Assembly: GCA_017640505.1 (NCBI GenBank)
Contig: JAEPQO010000001.1
Coordinates: 1,628,625 to 1,692,624 of the forward strand
Source: Rhodospirillales bacterium
GTDB taxonomy: Bacteria; Pseudomonadota; Alphaproteobacteria; Rhodospirillales; Casp-alpha2
Direction: 5' to 3'
DNA length: 64,000 nt
A model generated the notes under the pieces. It was not told the DNA's origin. It made no database searches and saw only the letters and a list, made by a program, of their open reading frames with translations. Both the position numbers and the translations under genes were made by a program. Shown in pieces: positions 10,327-18,621 of the stretch (its first letter is position 1; every line of letters begins with the position of its first letter).

Positions 10327-11190
10327 ATGCCCGACGCCGTGACCAGCCCCAAAGATTATGTCGACAGCCTGATTGCCGAGGCCGAGATCGTGAAAACGCC
10401 CTGCGGCGACGGTGACATGATCTGGCAGGTATGGGGCGAGGAAACGGAAAAGGCTCCACTCCTGCTGCTGCACGGCGGCTTCGGGTCGTGGACGCACTGG
10501 ATTGCCAACGTCGAGGCGCTTTCGAAAACGCGGCGCGTGGTGACATGCGACATGCCGGGGCTCGGCGACAGTGCCTCGGCGCCGGGCGATCTGACGCCGG
10601 ATAACCTCGCGGCACCGATCGTCGACGGGCTGGATGCGGTGTTCGGAAAGGGCGTGGCCATCGATCTCGCAGGCTTCAGTTTCGGCGGATTGATCGGCTC
10701 GCGGGTCGCCAGGGCCATTGGGTCGCGCATGGGCACGTACGTCGCGGTCGGCGCCAGTGGTTTCGAGGACCTGCATGTGCGCGTGCTCGGGATCGAGGTG
10801 CCCGGCAAAGACATGAGCGACCGGGAAAAGAACGACATCCACCGCAACAACCTTCGCCTTCTGATGATCCATGACGAGACGAAGATCGACGATGTTGCCA
10901 TCTATACGCACCGCAAGAACGTCGCGCGCTCGCGTGTGCGCTCCCGGCCCATGTCTCTCGGTAATCATCTGGTGGACGCGCTGCCGGACATCGAGGCGCG
11001 CCTTGCCGGTATCTGGGGGGTGCACGATGCCACCGGCGGTGGCCGTGAGCAGATATTGAAGCGCCGGGACATCTTCGCCCGATACCAGCCGGACGTGCCG
11101 TTTACGATCATCGATGGTGTGGGGCACTGGGTAATGTACGAAGCGCCGCAAGAATTCGACGCAGCGCTGCTGGCGATCCTCGACGCCTGA
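10327..11190 (+). CDS. alpha/beta hydrolase
   Basis: 287 aa alpha/beta-fold hydrolase. The oxyanion-hole motif LLLLHGGFGS comes near residue 40, the nucleophile elbow GFSFGG (Ser118) next, and the catalytic His is H267 in GHWVMYE. GGAG about 9 nt before the ATG at 10327 supports this start over in-frame ATGs at 10312 and 10186. The substrate is not evident; the fold covers esterases, meta-cleavage hydrolases and haloperoxidase-like enzymes. The gene is convergent with the CobC-like gene with only 5 nt between the stops. Confidence 0.85.
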   Translation: MPDAVTSPKDYVDSLIAEAEIVKTPCGDGDMIWQVWGEETEKAPLLLLHGGFGSWTHWIANVEALSKTRRVVTCDMPGLGDSASAPGDLTPDNLAAPIVDGLDAVFGKGVAIDLAGFSFGGLIGSRVARAIGSRMGTYVAVGASGFEDLHVRVLGIEVPGKDMSDREKNDIHRNNLRLLMIHDETKIDDVAIYTHRKNVARSRVRSRPMSLGNHLVDALPDIEARLAGIWGVHDATGGGREQILKRRDIFARYQPDVPFTIIDGVGHWVMYEAPQEFDAALLAILDA

Positions 11191-11195
11191 GCCGG

Positions 11196-12182
11196 TTACG
11201 AGAGTGCCGCCGCCAGGCGCTGCCAGTCATCTTCGCACCCCGGCAACCCGAAGCGAAGCCACGTCGGATTGTAATCGAACTTTCGGACCATGATCCCGGC
11301 GCGACCCAGGCGCTCGTAAATTCGTGCGGCCTCTCCGCTTTTGGCGAGACGATAAAGCGTCGTGCCGCCGACGATCTCCAGTCCGGCATCCGTCAGGATA
11401 CTGTCGAGACGCGCGGTGTCCGCGCCAAGCCGTCGGCGCGTTTCCGCCTGCCAGGCGCTATCGGAGAGTGCCGCGGCGCCGATATCCAGTGCGGGGCCGG
11501 CGACGGACCATGGCCCCATGGCGCGCCGCAGCCGTTCCGTATCCGTTGTCGTGCCGACGGCGAAGCCGAGGCGCAGCCCGGCCAAACCAAAGAATTTGCC
11601 AAAGGAACGCAGGATCAACAGCCCGGGCCGGCCGGCCTCGGAGATGATGGACGTCTCCGGGGCAACATCGGCGAAAGCCTCGTCGACGATCAACATTCCC
11701 TGCTGCGCTGCCAGCCGCGCCGCCAGGGGCACCAGCTCGTCCGCTGCGAAAATGTGTCCGTCAGGGTTGTTGGGATTGACGACGATGATCACGTCCGCGT
11801 CGGCATCCGCCAGGCTGTCTGTAACCCGGACCTCGTGACCGTGTGTCCGCCAGCTTGCCGCGTGTTCTTCATAGGTGGGACCGATTACCTGGACCCTGCA
11901 GGGGGGGCGAGAAAGCGGCAGCCACTGGATAATCGCCTGCGTCCCCGGCGCGGCGATAATGCCGGCCTGGTCCGGGACGCGGTAATAGCCGCGCGCGGCT
12001 TCCAAAAGCGCAGTTTCATCCGATGCCGTCGGCAACCGTTGCCAGATATCCGTGTCGATGGTCGGGATCGGATAGGGGACGGGGTTGATCCCGGTCGACA
12101 GATCAATCCAGCCACCGGGCGGCGTGCCAAACGCCGCTGTCGCCGCATCAACGTCGCCACCGTGCCGCAGTTTGCCGGTCAT
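11196..12182 (-). CDS. cobC: threonine-phosphate decarboxylase-like aminotransferase (CobC/CobD)
   Basis: 328 aa PLP enzyme of fold type I. The N-terminus HGGDVDAATAAFG then WIDLSTGINP is typical of L-threonine-O-3-phosphate decarboxylase, which makes aminopropanol phosphate for the cobalamin nucleotide loop. The PLP region shows VNPNNPDGH, VDEAFAD and the Schiff-base Lys in LRSFGKFFGLAGLRLGF. The ATG at 12182 overlaps the TauE/SafE stop by 4 nt (ATGA), so translation is coupled. No other cobalamin gene, including cbiB, is in the window. A histidinol-phosphate aminotransferase-like role is the alternative. Confidence 0.8.
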   Translation of the reverse strand: MTGKLRHGGDVDAATAAFGTPPGGWIDLSTGINPVPYPIPTIDTDIWQRLPTASDETALLEAARGYYRVPDQAGIIAAPGTQAIIQWLPLSRPPCRVQVIGPTYEEHAASWRTHGHEVRVTDSLADADADVIIVVNPNNPDGHIFAADELVPLAARLAAQQGMLIVDEAFADVAPETSIISEAGRPGLLILRSFGKFFGLAGLRLGFAVGTTTDTERLRRAMGPWSVAGPALDIGAAALSDSAWQAETRRRLGADTARLDSILTDAGLEIVGGTTLYRLAKSGEAARIYERLGRAGIMVRKFDYNPTWLRFGLPGCEDDWQRLAAALS

Positions 12183-12916
12183 GAGCGCAGACTGAAGTAG
12201 ATCATGGCAAAGCCGCAAAGCAGCAGGACGATGTAAACGGCACGGTCGAAGCCTTTTACGCCCAGGCGTTCATAAAGCTTTCTGCCGATCCAGACACCGA
12301 TCAGCGTGCCGGGCAGGGCATGGAGTGTCATGCGGAGGACTTCGGGCGTGATTAGGCCACCGGCCCACTGGCTGACAAGCGCGATGCTCAGGATGGTGAG
12401 GTTGAACGCCTGGAAGATGCTGCGTTTTTCGTCCTTGCCCCAGCCGCGCAGGCTGGCCCAGAGGGTCGTCGGCGCACCCGAAAGTCCGGCTATGCCGCCA
12501 AAGACGCCCCCGATCGCGCCGATGACGCCGTCGGCAAAACGTCCGCCGAACGTAATGGCGAACGATTTTCGGCTTATCAGCATGAACGAACAGAAGCCGA
12601 TCAGGAATACACCGATGAAGATCTTGAACGCCGCAACCGGTACCGAGGGGAGTAGCCAAGTGCCGACCGGAACCCCCAGGACGCCTCCCGCGATGAACGG
12701 CAGGACGCGGCGCCAGTTGATCACGTTCCATATTTTGGGAAGTGTCTGCGCCTGACCGACCACCGAGCAAATCACGACCATCGGCGAAGCGATAACCGGC
12801 GGCACGACATAAAGCCAGAAGGTAAGCGCCGTCAGGCCGGTGCCGAACCCGGTAAGGCCCGTGACAAGCCCGCCGGCGAGCCCGCCCAACACGACGATGA
12901 TTTCAAGCTGTCCCAT
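12179..12916 (-). CDS. TauE/SafE family membrane permease
   Basis: 245 aa, almost entirely hydrophobic, with about seven or eight predicted membrane segments. The N-terminal GGLAGGLVTGLTGFGTGL and the repeat-like GGVFGGIAGLSGAP in the second half are typical of TauE/SafE (DUF81) exporters. Family members move sulfite, sulfoacetate or other small anions across the inner membrane; the substrate here is unknown. GGGGGA precedes the ATG. It lies 24 nt after the DUF1932-type oxidoreductase gene and overlaps the CobC-like gene. Confidence 0.88.
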   Translation of the reverse strand: MGQLEIIVVLGGLAGGLVTGLTGFGTGLTALTFWLYVVPPVIASPMVVICSVVGQAQTLPKIWNVINWRRVLPFIAGGVLGVPVGTWLLPSVPVAAFKIFIGVFLIGFCSFMLISRKSFAITFGGRFADGVIGAIGGVFGGIAGLSGAPTTLWASLRGWGKDEKRSIFQAFNLTILSIALVSQWAGGLITPEVLRMTLHALPGTLIGVWIGRKLYERLGVKGFDRAVYIVLLLCGFAMIYFSLRS

Positions 12917-12940
12917 GATCCCCCGGTTTACACCGGGATA

Positions 12941-13834
12941 TCAGGTCTCCGTCCGTTTGGCGAGGGCTTCCGCGAACGCTTTCACGCTGGTTTCCATGGT
13001 CCGAGACGTGTCCATGTTCTGGCGGGTTTCCTCGGCGTACGGTGTTTCGCTGAGCAGCTGGAAAATCCAGGCCGCACCGTCATGAAAACCGCTCGTAACC
13101 CCGGCTTCGCTGGAGGTCTTGGCGATTTCTTCCATTTCACCGACCCAGCGCGCGCTGTCGGCCGGCAGTGCCGAAATCTTGCCTCGCATGGCGGCGAGGG
13201 TGGCTTTCTGGGAGTGTTCGAATTCGGCAACGAGATCGTCCAGCAGCCCGTTGCGCTCCGCGGTCAGCAGGACCGAGGTCCACAGTGTCCAGCTCCCTTT
13301 CGTGACCGCGGCATAGACCATTTTCATGGCCGACGCGCGGCCGACGTCGTTCCCCAGGGAAAGGACCTCGAATCCCTTGCCGTTGAGGTCCGTCATCGGT
13401 GCCGTGTCGGCGCCGGACACGTAAAAACGCGTGCCGGTGCTCTTGTGCGGGGCGAGACCGATGATCCCGGCATCGATAAAGGCGCCGCCAGCCTTGTTGA
13501 TCGTCTGGCTTACGGCGACGGCCGTGCCCGGGGAAATGGCGTTGCAGTCCACATAGACGGGCGTCTTGCCGGTGCGTTCCATTGCGGCAGCGACATCGTC
13601 GGCAAGTCCAAGTGCCGCGGACGGTGGCAGGATCGAGAGGATCATGTCCGCTTCGGCGACCGTTGCATCCAGATCGCCGGCATCGCGCACCTGTCCCTCG
13701 TCGGCAAGCGCGCGGGACCGCTCGGAACGTCCGGCGAGCGACGTGATCGTCTCGTAACCGTGCTGACGGAGCACGAGCCCGACGCCGTGGCCCATATCGC
13801 CGGGCATCAGGATGGCGATGGTTTTGACGGTCAT
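12941..13834 (-). CDS. NAD(P)-dependent beta-hydroxyacid dehydrogenase-like protein, DUF1932 type
   Basis: 297 aa. The N-terminal Rossmann domain has MPGDMGHGVG (residues 10-19) in place of the usual GxGxxG, and ILSILPPSAA near 70 as in 6-phosphogluconate/3-hydroxyisobutyrate dehydrogenase relatives. The all-helical C-terminal half (about 185-270, with SAMKMVYAAVTKGSWTL) looks like DUF1932. The substrate is unknown. GAAGGGA precedes the ATG. It follows the D-aminoacylase-type gene by 21 nt, suggesting a shared catabolic operon. Confidence 0.8.
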   Translation of the reverse strand: MTVKTIAILMPGDMGHGVGLVLRQHGYETITSLAGRSERSRALADEGQVRDAGDLDATVAEADMILSILPPSAALGLADDVAAAMERTGKTPVYVDCNAISPGTAVAVSQTINKAGGAFIDAGIIGLAPHKSTGTRFYVSGADTAPMTDLNGKGFEVLSLGNDVGRASAMKMVYAAVTKGSWTLWTSVLLTAERNGLLDDLVAEFEHSQKATLAAMRGKISALPADSARWVGEMEEIAKTSSEAGVTSGFHDGAAWIFQLLSETPYAEETRQNMDTSRTMETSVKAFAEALAKRTET

Positions 13835-13855
13835 GATGGTTTTCCCTTCAGATAA

Positions 13856-15538
13856 TCAGGCAGCGAAGCCGCTCAGGACCTCGCCTGTATTGTTCGGGTG
13901 TTCGACGGGGCCGTTCTGGTCGGCAACCCGGGCGCCGTTGATCCATACGCCATGCACGCCGACGGCGTCGGTGCTCAGACGATGCGCACCGGCGGGCAGG
14001 TCGAAGACCCGGTGCTTCGGGCCTCGGCCGACGGTTTCGGGATCGAACAGCATCAGGTCGGCGGCGTAGCCTTCACGGACCAGGCCGCGGCCCTCGATCC
14101 CGTAGATGCCGGCGGGTTTGCCGGTCAGTTCGTGAACGGCGGCCGCCATGCTCATTTTGCCCAGGTCCCGTGCCCAGTGGCCGAGAAGCCTGAGCCCGAA
14201 ACCGGCATCGCAGAAAAACGTCAGGTGTGCGCCGGCATCGGACAGTGCGACCGAAGCCGCAGGGTGCACCAGCATCTTGCCGACGGCGTCCTCGTCGGAG
14301 TTCAGCAGCACGGCGGTGAAAATCGTTTCCAGATCTTCGTCGACGGCGATGTCGAGCATGAGGTCGAGCGGATCGGCGCCGCGTTCTTCGGCGATTTCCG
14401 CCAGCGTTTTGTGTTCAAGCGCGCGGTAGCTGTCGGTCGCGGCCTCCGTGATCTCGATCTTGTGCCATTCCCCGTTGAACAGGCGTACACCCGCCGGCTG
14501 GGCGAGTTCATCCTTTACTGCCTGGCGAAGCGCCGGGTCCTTCAGCTTTGCCTTGAGGTCGTCCCCCGACAGTTTCATCAGTGGCTGCCAGCTTTCGAAA
14601 CTTTCCAGCGGATAGGCGGACTTGAGTGTGAAATCCATGGTCAGCGGGCAGCACGACACCTGGCCCCAGAGTTCCTGCCCGCGCGCACGGGCATCGGCGA
14701 TGCGCGCCAGTTCGTCCAGCGTCCCGGTCGGATTGGTGGAATTGTGCAGCAGCGCTGCGATCATGATCGGCCGGCCGGTCTTCTTTGCCAGTTCCTCTAG
14801 GTACGGAACGTCGGTGCGGTTGCCCTTGGTCAGCATGAAAATGCCGCGCCCGGATCGTGCCATGGCCTGTACCAGCGCCAGCAGCTCGTCGTCGTCCGCC
14901 AGGCGGGACGGCATCGGCACGCCGCCCCAGCCGTTGTGCTGTGGGGCGGTCGACGTGGCGAAACCGATGGCGCCCGCCGCCATGCCCTGTTCGACGATGG
15001 CAGACATCTGGTCGATTTCTTCCCGCGTCGCCGCGCGTTCCGTCGCGGCCGGACCCATCACGTAGGTGCGGATCGAGCTGTGGCCCAGGAAACAGGCGAC
15101 ATTCGGGACCACGCCCTTGTCACGCAGCATGTTCACGTACTCGGGGAACGTCTCGAAGTTCCAGTCGATACCGGCCCGCAGCGCATCGAGCGACATGCCC
15201 TCGACCTGTGTCAGGTTCTTCATCACCAGATCACGGTCTGCTTCCTTGCAGGGCGCGATGGTAAACCCGCAGTTGCCCATGACGACGGTGGTGACGCCGA
15301 GCGTGGGGGACGGCCGCACGCCGGAATCCCATGTGATCTGGGCATCGAAATGCGTGTGCGTGTCGATGATGCCGGGCATGAGCGCGAGACCCGTCGCGTC
15401 GATCTCTTCCGCGCCGTTGGCTTCAAGGCTCGTGCCGATGGCGGTAATCCGGTCGTGTGAGACGAGGACATCGGAATTAGGCACGGGATCTGCGCCCGAG
15501 CCGTCATAAAGTGTCGCGTTGCGAAAGATAAAATTCAT
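13856..15538 (-). CDS. N-acyl-D-amino-acid deacylase-type amidohydrolase
   Basis: 560 aa amidohydrolase-superfamily enzyme. The metal-binding DTHTHFDAQ near residue 65 and the following GVTTVVMGNCGFTIAPC match D-aminoacylases, which remove the acyl group from N-acyl-D-amino acids. SDAGAHLTFFCD near 460 is the C-terminal active-site segment. GGAGGGA before the ATG at 15538 fixes the start and rules out the 15-residue upstream extension. Cytoplasmic; no signal peptide. Its oxidoreductase and TauE/SafE neighbours suggest a small uptake or catabolic unit, but the natural substrate is unknown. Confidence 0.86.
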   Translation of the reverse strand: MNFIFRNATLYDGSGADPVPNSDVLVSHDRITAIGTSLEANGAEEIDATGLALMPGIIDTHTHFDAQITWDSGVRPSPTLGVTTVVMGNCGFTIAPCKEADRDLVMKNLTQVEGMSLDALRAGIDWNFETFPEYVNMLRDKGVVPNVACFLGHSSIRTYVMGPAATERAATREEIDQMSAIVEQGMAAGAIGFATSTAPQHNGWGGVPMPSRLADDDELLALVQAMARSGRGIFMLTKGNRTDVPYLEELAKKTGRPIMIAALLHNSTNPTGTLDELARIADARARGQELWGQVSCCPLTMDFTLKSAYPLESFESWQPLMKLSGDDLKAKLKDPALRQAVKDELAQPAGVRLFNGEWHKIEITEAATDSYRALEHKTLAEIAEERGADPLDLMLDIAVDEDLETIFTAVLLNSDEDAVGKMLVHPAASVALSDAGAHLTFFCDAGFGLRLLGHWARDLGKMSMAAAVHELTGKPAGIYGIEGRGLVREGYAADLMLFDPETVGRGPKHRVFDLPAGAHRLSTDAVGVHGVWINGARVADQNGPVEHPNNTGEVLSGFAA

Positions 15539-15631
15539 GGTCCCTCCAACATCAGATATTTGCATGGGACCGCGCGTGGACAAGGCCTTAGTGGTCCATT
15601 GCCTCTATCATTCGCTACCCGGCGAGCCGGC

Positions 15632-15943
15632 CTATTTCAAAAACTCCACCTCAACGAACGCGCATTCAAAGTCGTTGCCGTTGATGACGTCGTGTTCGAC
15701 GCCGACTTCACGGAAATAGGGAACGCCGTTCTGCATCGGGGCAATGGTTCGTTCACCGGTGCCGGTGTCGATTTCCAGATGCCCGTCAAACAGCGGGACG
15801 ACGACGTAGTCGTATTCGTGACGGTGCCAGCCCGTATTGTCGCCCTTTTTCTTGAAGCGCCATTCCGTTACGCGGGTACGACCGTTTTCGATAAAGACGG
15901 TCGGAACGGCGTTGCCGGGTTTCCCTGAGCACATGAAGGTCAC
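15632..15943 (-). CDS. small cupin-domain protein
   Basis: 103 aa single-domain cupin. Residues around 40-60 (WHRHEYDYVVVPLFDG) give the first cupin motif with two His and a Glu; a second motif near 78-90 includes EHDVING with a His. A metal-binding beta-barrel is likely; the reaction is unknown. The GTG at 15943 follows directly on the stop of the SelW-like gene and has AAGGA upstream. The in-frame ATG at 15934, three codons later, is an equally plausible start. The tight junction shows co-transcription with the Rdx gene. Confidence 0.75.
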   Translation of the reverse strand: MTFMCSGKPGNAVPTVFIENGRTRVTEWRFKKKGDNTGWHRHEYDYVVVPLFDGHLEIDTGTGERTIAPMQNGVPYFREVGVEHDVINGNDFECAFVEVEFLK

Positions 15944-16225
15944 CTATTCCTTGTCGGAGTGACCGAGATCCTTGCCCGGTGCGATGATGTCGCGAATCAG
16001 CTGTTTCAGTTCCTTGCTTTCCGGGAAACGTCCTTCGGTCTTGCGGTCGAAGATGACCGTGCCGTCCGGTGTCTGGACGCGAAACGTGCCGCCCTCGTCC
16101 GGAACCAGAGACAGCGCACCCAGATCGTCGGCGAACGTAAACAGCAGTTCCTGTGCCATCCACGTCGCGCGCAGCACGAAACGGCAAGTCCGGCAGTAGT
16201 GGATTTCAATGACGGGTTTGGACAT
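15944..16225 (-). CDS. SelT/SelW/SelH (Rdx) family redox protein
   Basis: 93 aa thioredoxin-like-fold Rdx protein. The N-terminal strand leads into YCRTC (C11, C14), the CxxC that corresponds to CxxU in eukaryotic selenoprotein W. Later segments GGTFRVQTPDGTVIFDRK and FPESKELKQLIRD match the family. The physiological partner is unknown; a thiol-redox role is expected. It sits between the CULT-domain gene (33 nt upstream) and the cupin gene (0 nt downstream), all on the minus strand. Confidence 0.85.
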   Translation of the reverse strand: MSKPVIEIHYCRTCRFVLRATWMAQELLFTFADDLGALSLVPDEGGTFRVQTPDGTVIFDRKTEGRFPESKELKQLIRDIIAPGKDLGHSDKE

Positions 16226-16258
16226 GAAACGGCTCCTGGGTCCGGAAGGGGAGTTTGA

Positions 16259-16639
16259 TCAAGCTTCGCCGCCGGGCGGGCTTTGCGTCAACGCCGTTTT
16301 GATCAGACCGAAGAATACGGCCGGCACGGCGTTGCCGGCAAAACGCCAGCCCAGGTGTCCGCCACAGCCACGGCAAAGCGCGAAGTTCCATTCGTAGCCG
16401 GGAAACCAGGTGTGCTCGTCGGTGGGCTCGCCCACATCTTCGGCGCCCGGTGCTTCCTTGAAACACGCGACCCGGAATACGCGGCCGACAGGATTGATGA
16501 AGACCCGCTCATGCCCGCCGATATCGACCGCCCAGCGCATCCGCGTCAGCAGGTGCCCGCACGTCGCGCAGTAAATGGCGTCGTCCGTGCCCGTTTCGGC
16601 TTCGGTCTTTTTCTCTTCCTTGGGTGATTTCTGCAGCAT
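16259..16639 (-). CDS. CULT-domain (cereblon thalidomide-binding-like) protein
   Basis: 126 aa, essentially one CULT domain, the fold of the thalidomide-binding domain of cereblon. Four zinc cysteines form two pairs: C24-ATC-C27 and C89-RGC-C92. Three Trp, W78, W84 and W98, in HTWFPGYEW and GHLGWRF occupy the places of the aromatic cage that holds glutarimide or uracil-like rings. N49-P50 also matches a conserved loop. Length and residue positions are very close to the Magnetospirillum gryphiswaldense single-domain protein as I remember it. The cellular role is unknown. No clear Shine-Dalgarno is seen before the ATG. Confidence 0.88.
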   Translation of the reverse strand: MLQKSPKEEKKTEAETGTDDAIYCATCGHLLTRMRWAVDIGGHERVFINPVGRVFRVACFKEAPGAEDVGEPTDEHTWFPGYEWNFALCRGCGGHLGWRFAGNAVPAVFFGLIKTALTQSPPGGEA

Positions 16640-16655
16640 GCGCCATTATGGCACA

Positions 16656-17303
16656 TCAGGCGGAAGGTTTGGCCTCTTCAGCGTCGTCTTTCTGCTCCGC
16701 CTTTTTCTGGCCGATCTTGCTTTCCTCGCCCTTGATCAGGCGGCGGATGTTGTCCTTGTGGCGGATCACGGAGAGCACCGCGAGCCCGATGGCCATCAGG
16801 GCGACATCTTCGTTGCCGAAGATTTTCCAGGCGATCAGCGGTGCGGCAATGACAGACGAGATCGAGGCGAGGGAGGAGTACTTGAAGGTGCTCGCGACCA
16901 CCAGCCAGACACAGCAGGTCAGCACACCGACTGGCCACGACACCATCAGAAGCGCACCCAGCGTGGTCGCCACGCCCTTGCCGCCCTTGAATTTCAGCCA
17001 GACCGGAAAGTTGTGTCCCAGCACGGCGGCGAACGCGGCGATTAGGCCGGCCAGTTCGCTGAACTGCATGAAGATCAGCGCCGCGACGGCACCCTTGGAG
17101 GCATCGAGGATCAGCGTCAGGAAGGCGAGAAACTTGTTCCCGGTGCGCAGCACATTGGTGGCACCGATGTTGCCCGAACCGATCTCGCGGATATCGCCCA
17201 GCCCGGCCATCTTCGTGAGGACCAGCCCCCAGGGCACGGAACCCAGCAGGTAACCGCAAACCGCCGCGATCGCGGCAAGCATGTTGGGGTCGAGATTTTC
17301 CAT
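16656..17303 (-). CDS. plsY: glycerol-3-phosphate acyltransferase PlsY
   Basis: 215 aa integral membrane enzyme that transfers acyl from acyl-phosphate to glycerol-3-phosphate, the first step of phospholipid synthesis. The three PlsY motifs are visible: GSVPWGLVL with IGSGNIGATN, LGHNFPVWLKFKGGKGVATTLG, and the later YSSLASISS with RHKDNIRRLIKGEE. About five membrane segments are present. A Lys/Glu-rich cytoplasmic tail of about 20 residues closes the protein. The ATG at 17303 lies 4 nt after the pyrC stop; a GTG 12 codons upstream would overlap pyrC. Confidence 0.94.
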   Translation of the reverse strand: MENLDPNMLAAIAAVCGYLLGSVPWGLVLTKMAGLGDIREIGSGNIGATNVLRTGNKFLAFLTLILDASKGAVAALIFMQFSELAGLIAAFAAVLGHNFPVWLKFKGGKGVATTLGALLMVSWPVGVLTCCVWLVVASTFKYSSLASISSVIAAPLIAWKIFGNEDVALMAIGLAVLSVIRHKDNIRRLIKGEESKIGQKKAEQKDDAEEAKPSA

Positions 17304-17307
17304 GACG

Positions 17308-18621
17308 TCAGTCGGCCACGAAAACCGTGCGCCCGTCAATCACTGTGCGGGTCACGGTGCCCTGCACGAGGCGGCCGTCGAAAGGCGTGTTCTTGGACTT
17401 CGACAGCAGTTTGTCGGCTTCGATTTTCCAGCCTTTGTCCGGATCGAACAGGATCAGATCGGCGGGGCGTCCCTGTACAAGTTTGCCTGCCCGGAGTTTA
17501 AGCAGGTCCGCCGGGGCCGAGGTCACGAACTTAAGGGCATCCAGAAGCGGGACATGGCCGTTGTGGTAGAGTTCCAGCGTGACCGAAAGGAGCGTTTCAA
17601 GGCCGACGCCGCCACTGGCCGCCGCGCCGAACGGCAGGCGTTTCGATTCTTCGTCCTGCGGGGTGTGGTCGGATGCGATGCAGTCGATGGTGCCGTCCTT
17701 GATGCCGTCGACAACGGCCTGGCGGTCGGCTTCGCTGCGCAGCGGCGGCGACAGCTTGGCGAACGTCCGGTAATCGCCGATGGCGACTTCGTTAAGCGCG
17801 AAGTACGGCGGCGAGGTGTCGCAGGTTACTGTCAGGCCGCGGGCCTTCGCCTTGCGGATGACGTCGACGCTGTCGGCGGTCGACACGTGCGCGATGTGCA
17901 GCTTGCCGCCCGTCAGCTCGACCAACCGGATATCCCGTTCGATCATCATGATTTCGGCTTCGCGCGGAATGCCGACGAGGCCCAGCCGCGTCGCCGTTTC
18001 GCCGGCGTTCATCGCGCCGCCCGTGGCCAGCGAGGGCTCTTCCGGGTGTTGGCAGATCAGCAGGTCGAAGGTGCGCGCGTACATCATGGCGCGGCGCATG
18101 ACCTGTGCGTTGGCGACCGCACTGAAGCCGTCGGTGAAGGCGACGGCACCCGATTCCGCCAGCAGGCCGAGTTCGGCGATTTCCTTGCCGCCAAGACCCT
18201 TGGTGACGGCGCCGTAGGGATAAACCTTGCTCAGGCCCTGCAGGCGCGCGCGGCGAGCGACGAATTCGACCACCGACATGTCGTCGATGACCGGGTCGGT
18301 GTTGGGCAGGCATACCATGGAGGTGATGCCGCCCTTGGTCGCGGCGCGGCCGGCACTCGCCAGCGTTTCCTTATAGTCTTCACCCGGCTCGCCGAGGTGC
18401 ACCCGCATGTCGATCAGGCCGGGGGCGAGACAAAGGCCTTCGCAGTCGATGACGGTGACGCCCTCGAGCGCCAGGTCCGCATTCACCTTGGGGCCGATCT
18501 GCTTGATCAGCTCGCCCTCGGTCAGCACGCCGCCGACCTCGTCCATGCCCGTTGCCGGATCGAGCAGGCGGGCGCCGACGTAGGCGACCCGGCCGGGTGT
18601 GCGATCTGCCTTCAACGCCAT
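17308..18621 (-). CDS. pyrC: dihydroorotase-like protein, partly degenerate (PyrC' type)
   Basis: 437 aa, class I dihydroorotase length. In the first metal motif DMRVHLGEPG (71-80) the first His is Arg (R73) and the substrate-binding Arg is Gly (G77). Active enzymes have DxHxHxREPG. Later elements (QHPEE, IAHVST, ASDHTPQ) keep several ligands, but the last His of APH is Gln. Alphaproteobacteria and pseudomonads often carry such a reduced PyrC next to PyrB, where it serves as a structural partner of aspartate transcarbamoylase. The ATG overlaps the pyrB stop by 1 nt (TGATG). A second, active dihydroorotase would then be expected elsewhere. Confidence 0.85.
   Translation of the reverse strand: MALKADRTPGRVAYVGARLLDPATGMDEVGGVLTEGELIKQIGPKVNADLALEGVTVIDCEGLCLAPGLIDMRVHLGEPGEDYKETLASAGRAATKGGITSMVCLPNTDPVIDDMSVVEFVARRARLQGLSKVYPYGAVTKGLGGKEIAELGLLAESGAVAFTDGFSAVANAQVMRRAMMYARTFDLLICQHPEEPSLATGGAMNAGETATRLGLVGIPREAEIMMIERDIRLVELTGGKLHIAHVSTADSVDVIRKAKARGLTVTCDTSPPYFALNEVAIGDYRTFAKLSPPLRSEADRQAVVDGIKDGTIDCIASDHTPQDEESKRLPFGAAASGGVGLETLLSVTLELYHNGHVPLLDALKFVTSAPADLLKLRAGKLVQGRPADLILFDPDKGWKIEADKLLSKSKNTPFDGRLVQGTVTRTVIDGRTVFVAD

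Noticed and set aside
12941..13834. 3-hydroxyisobutyrate dehydrogenase proper
   Set aside because: The NAD loop and C-terminal half differ from that enzyme and fit the DUF1932 type; the substrate should stay open.
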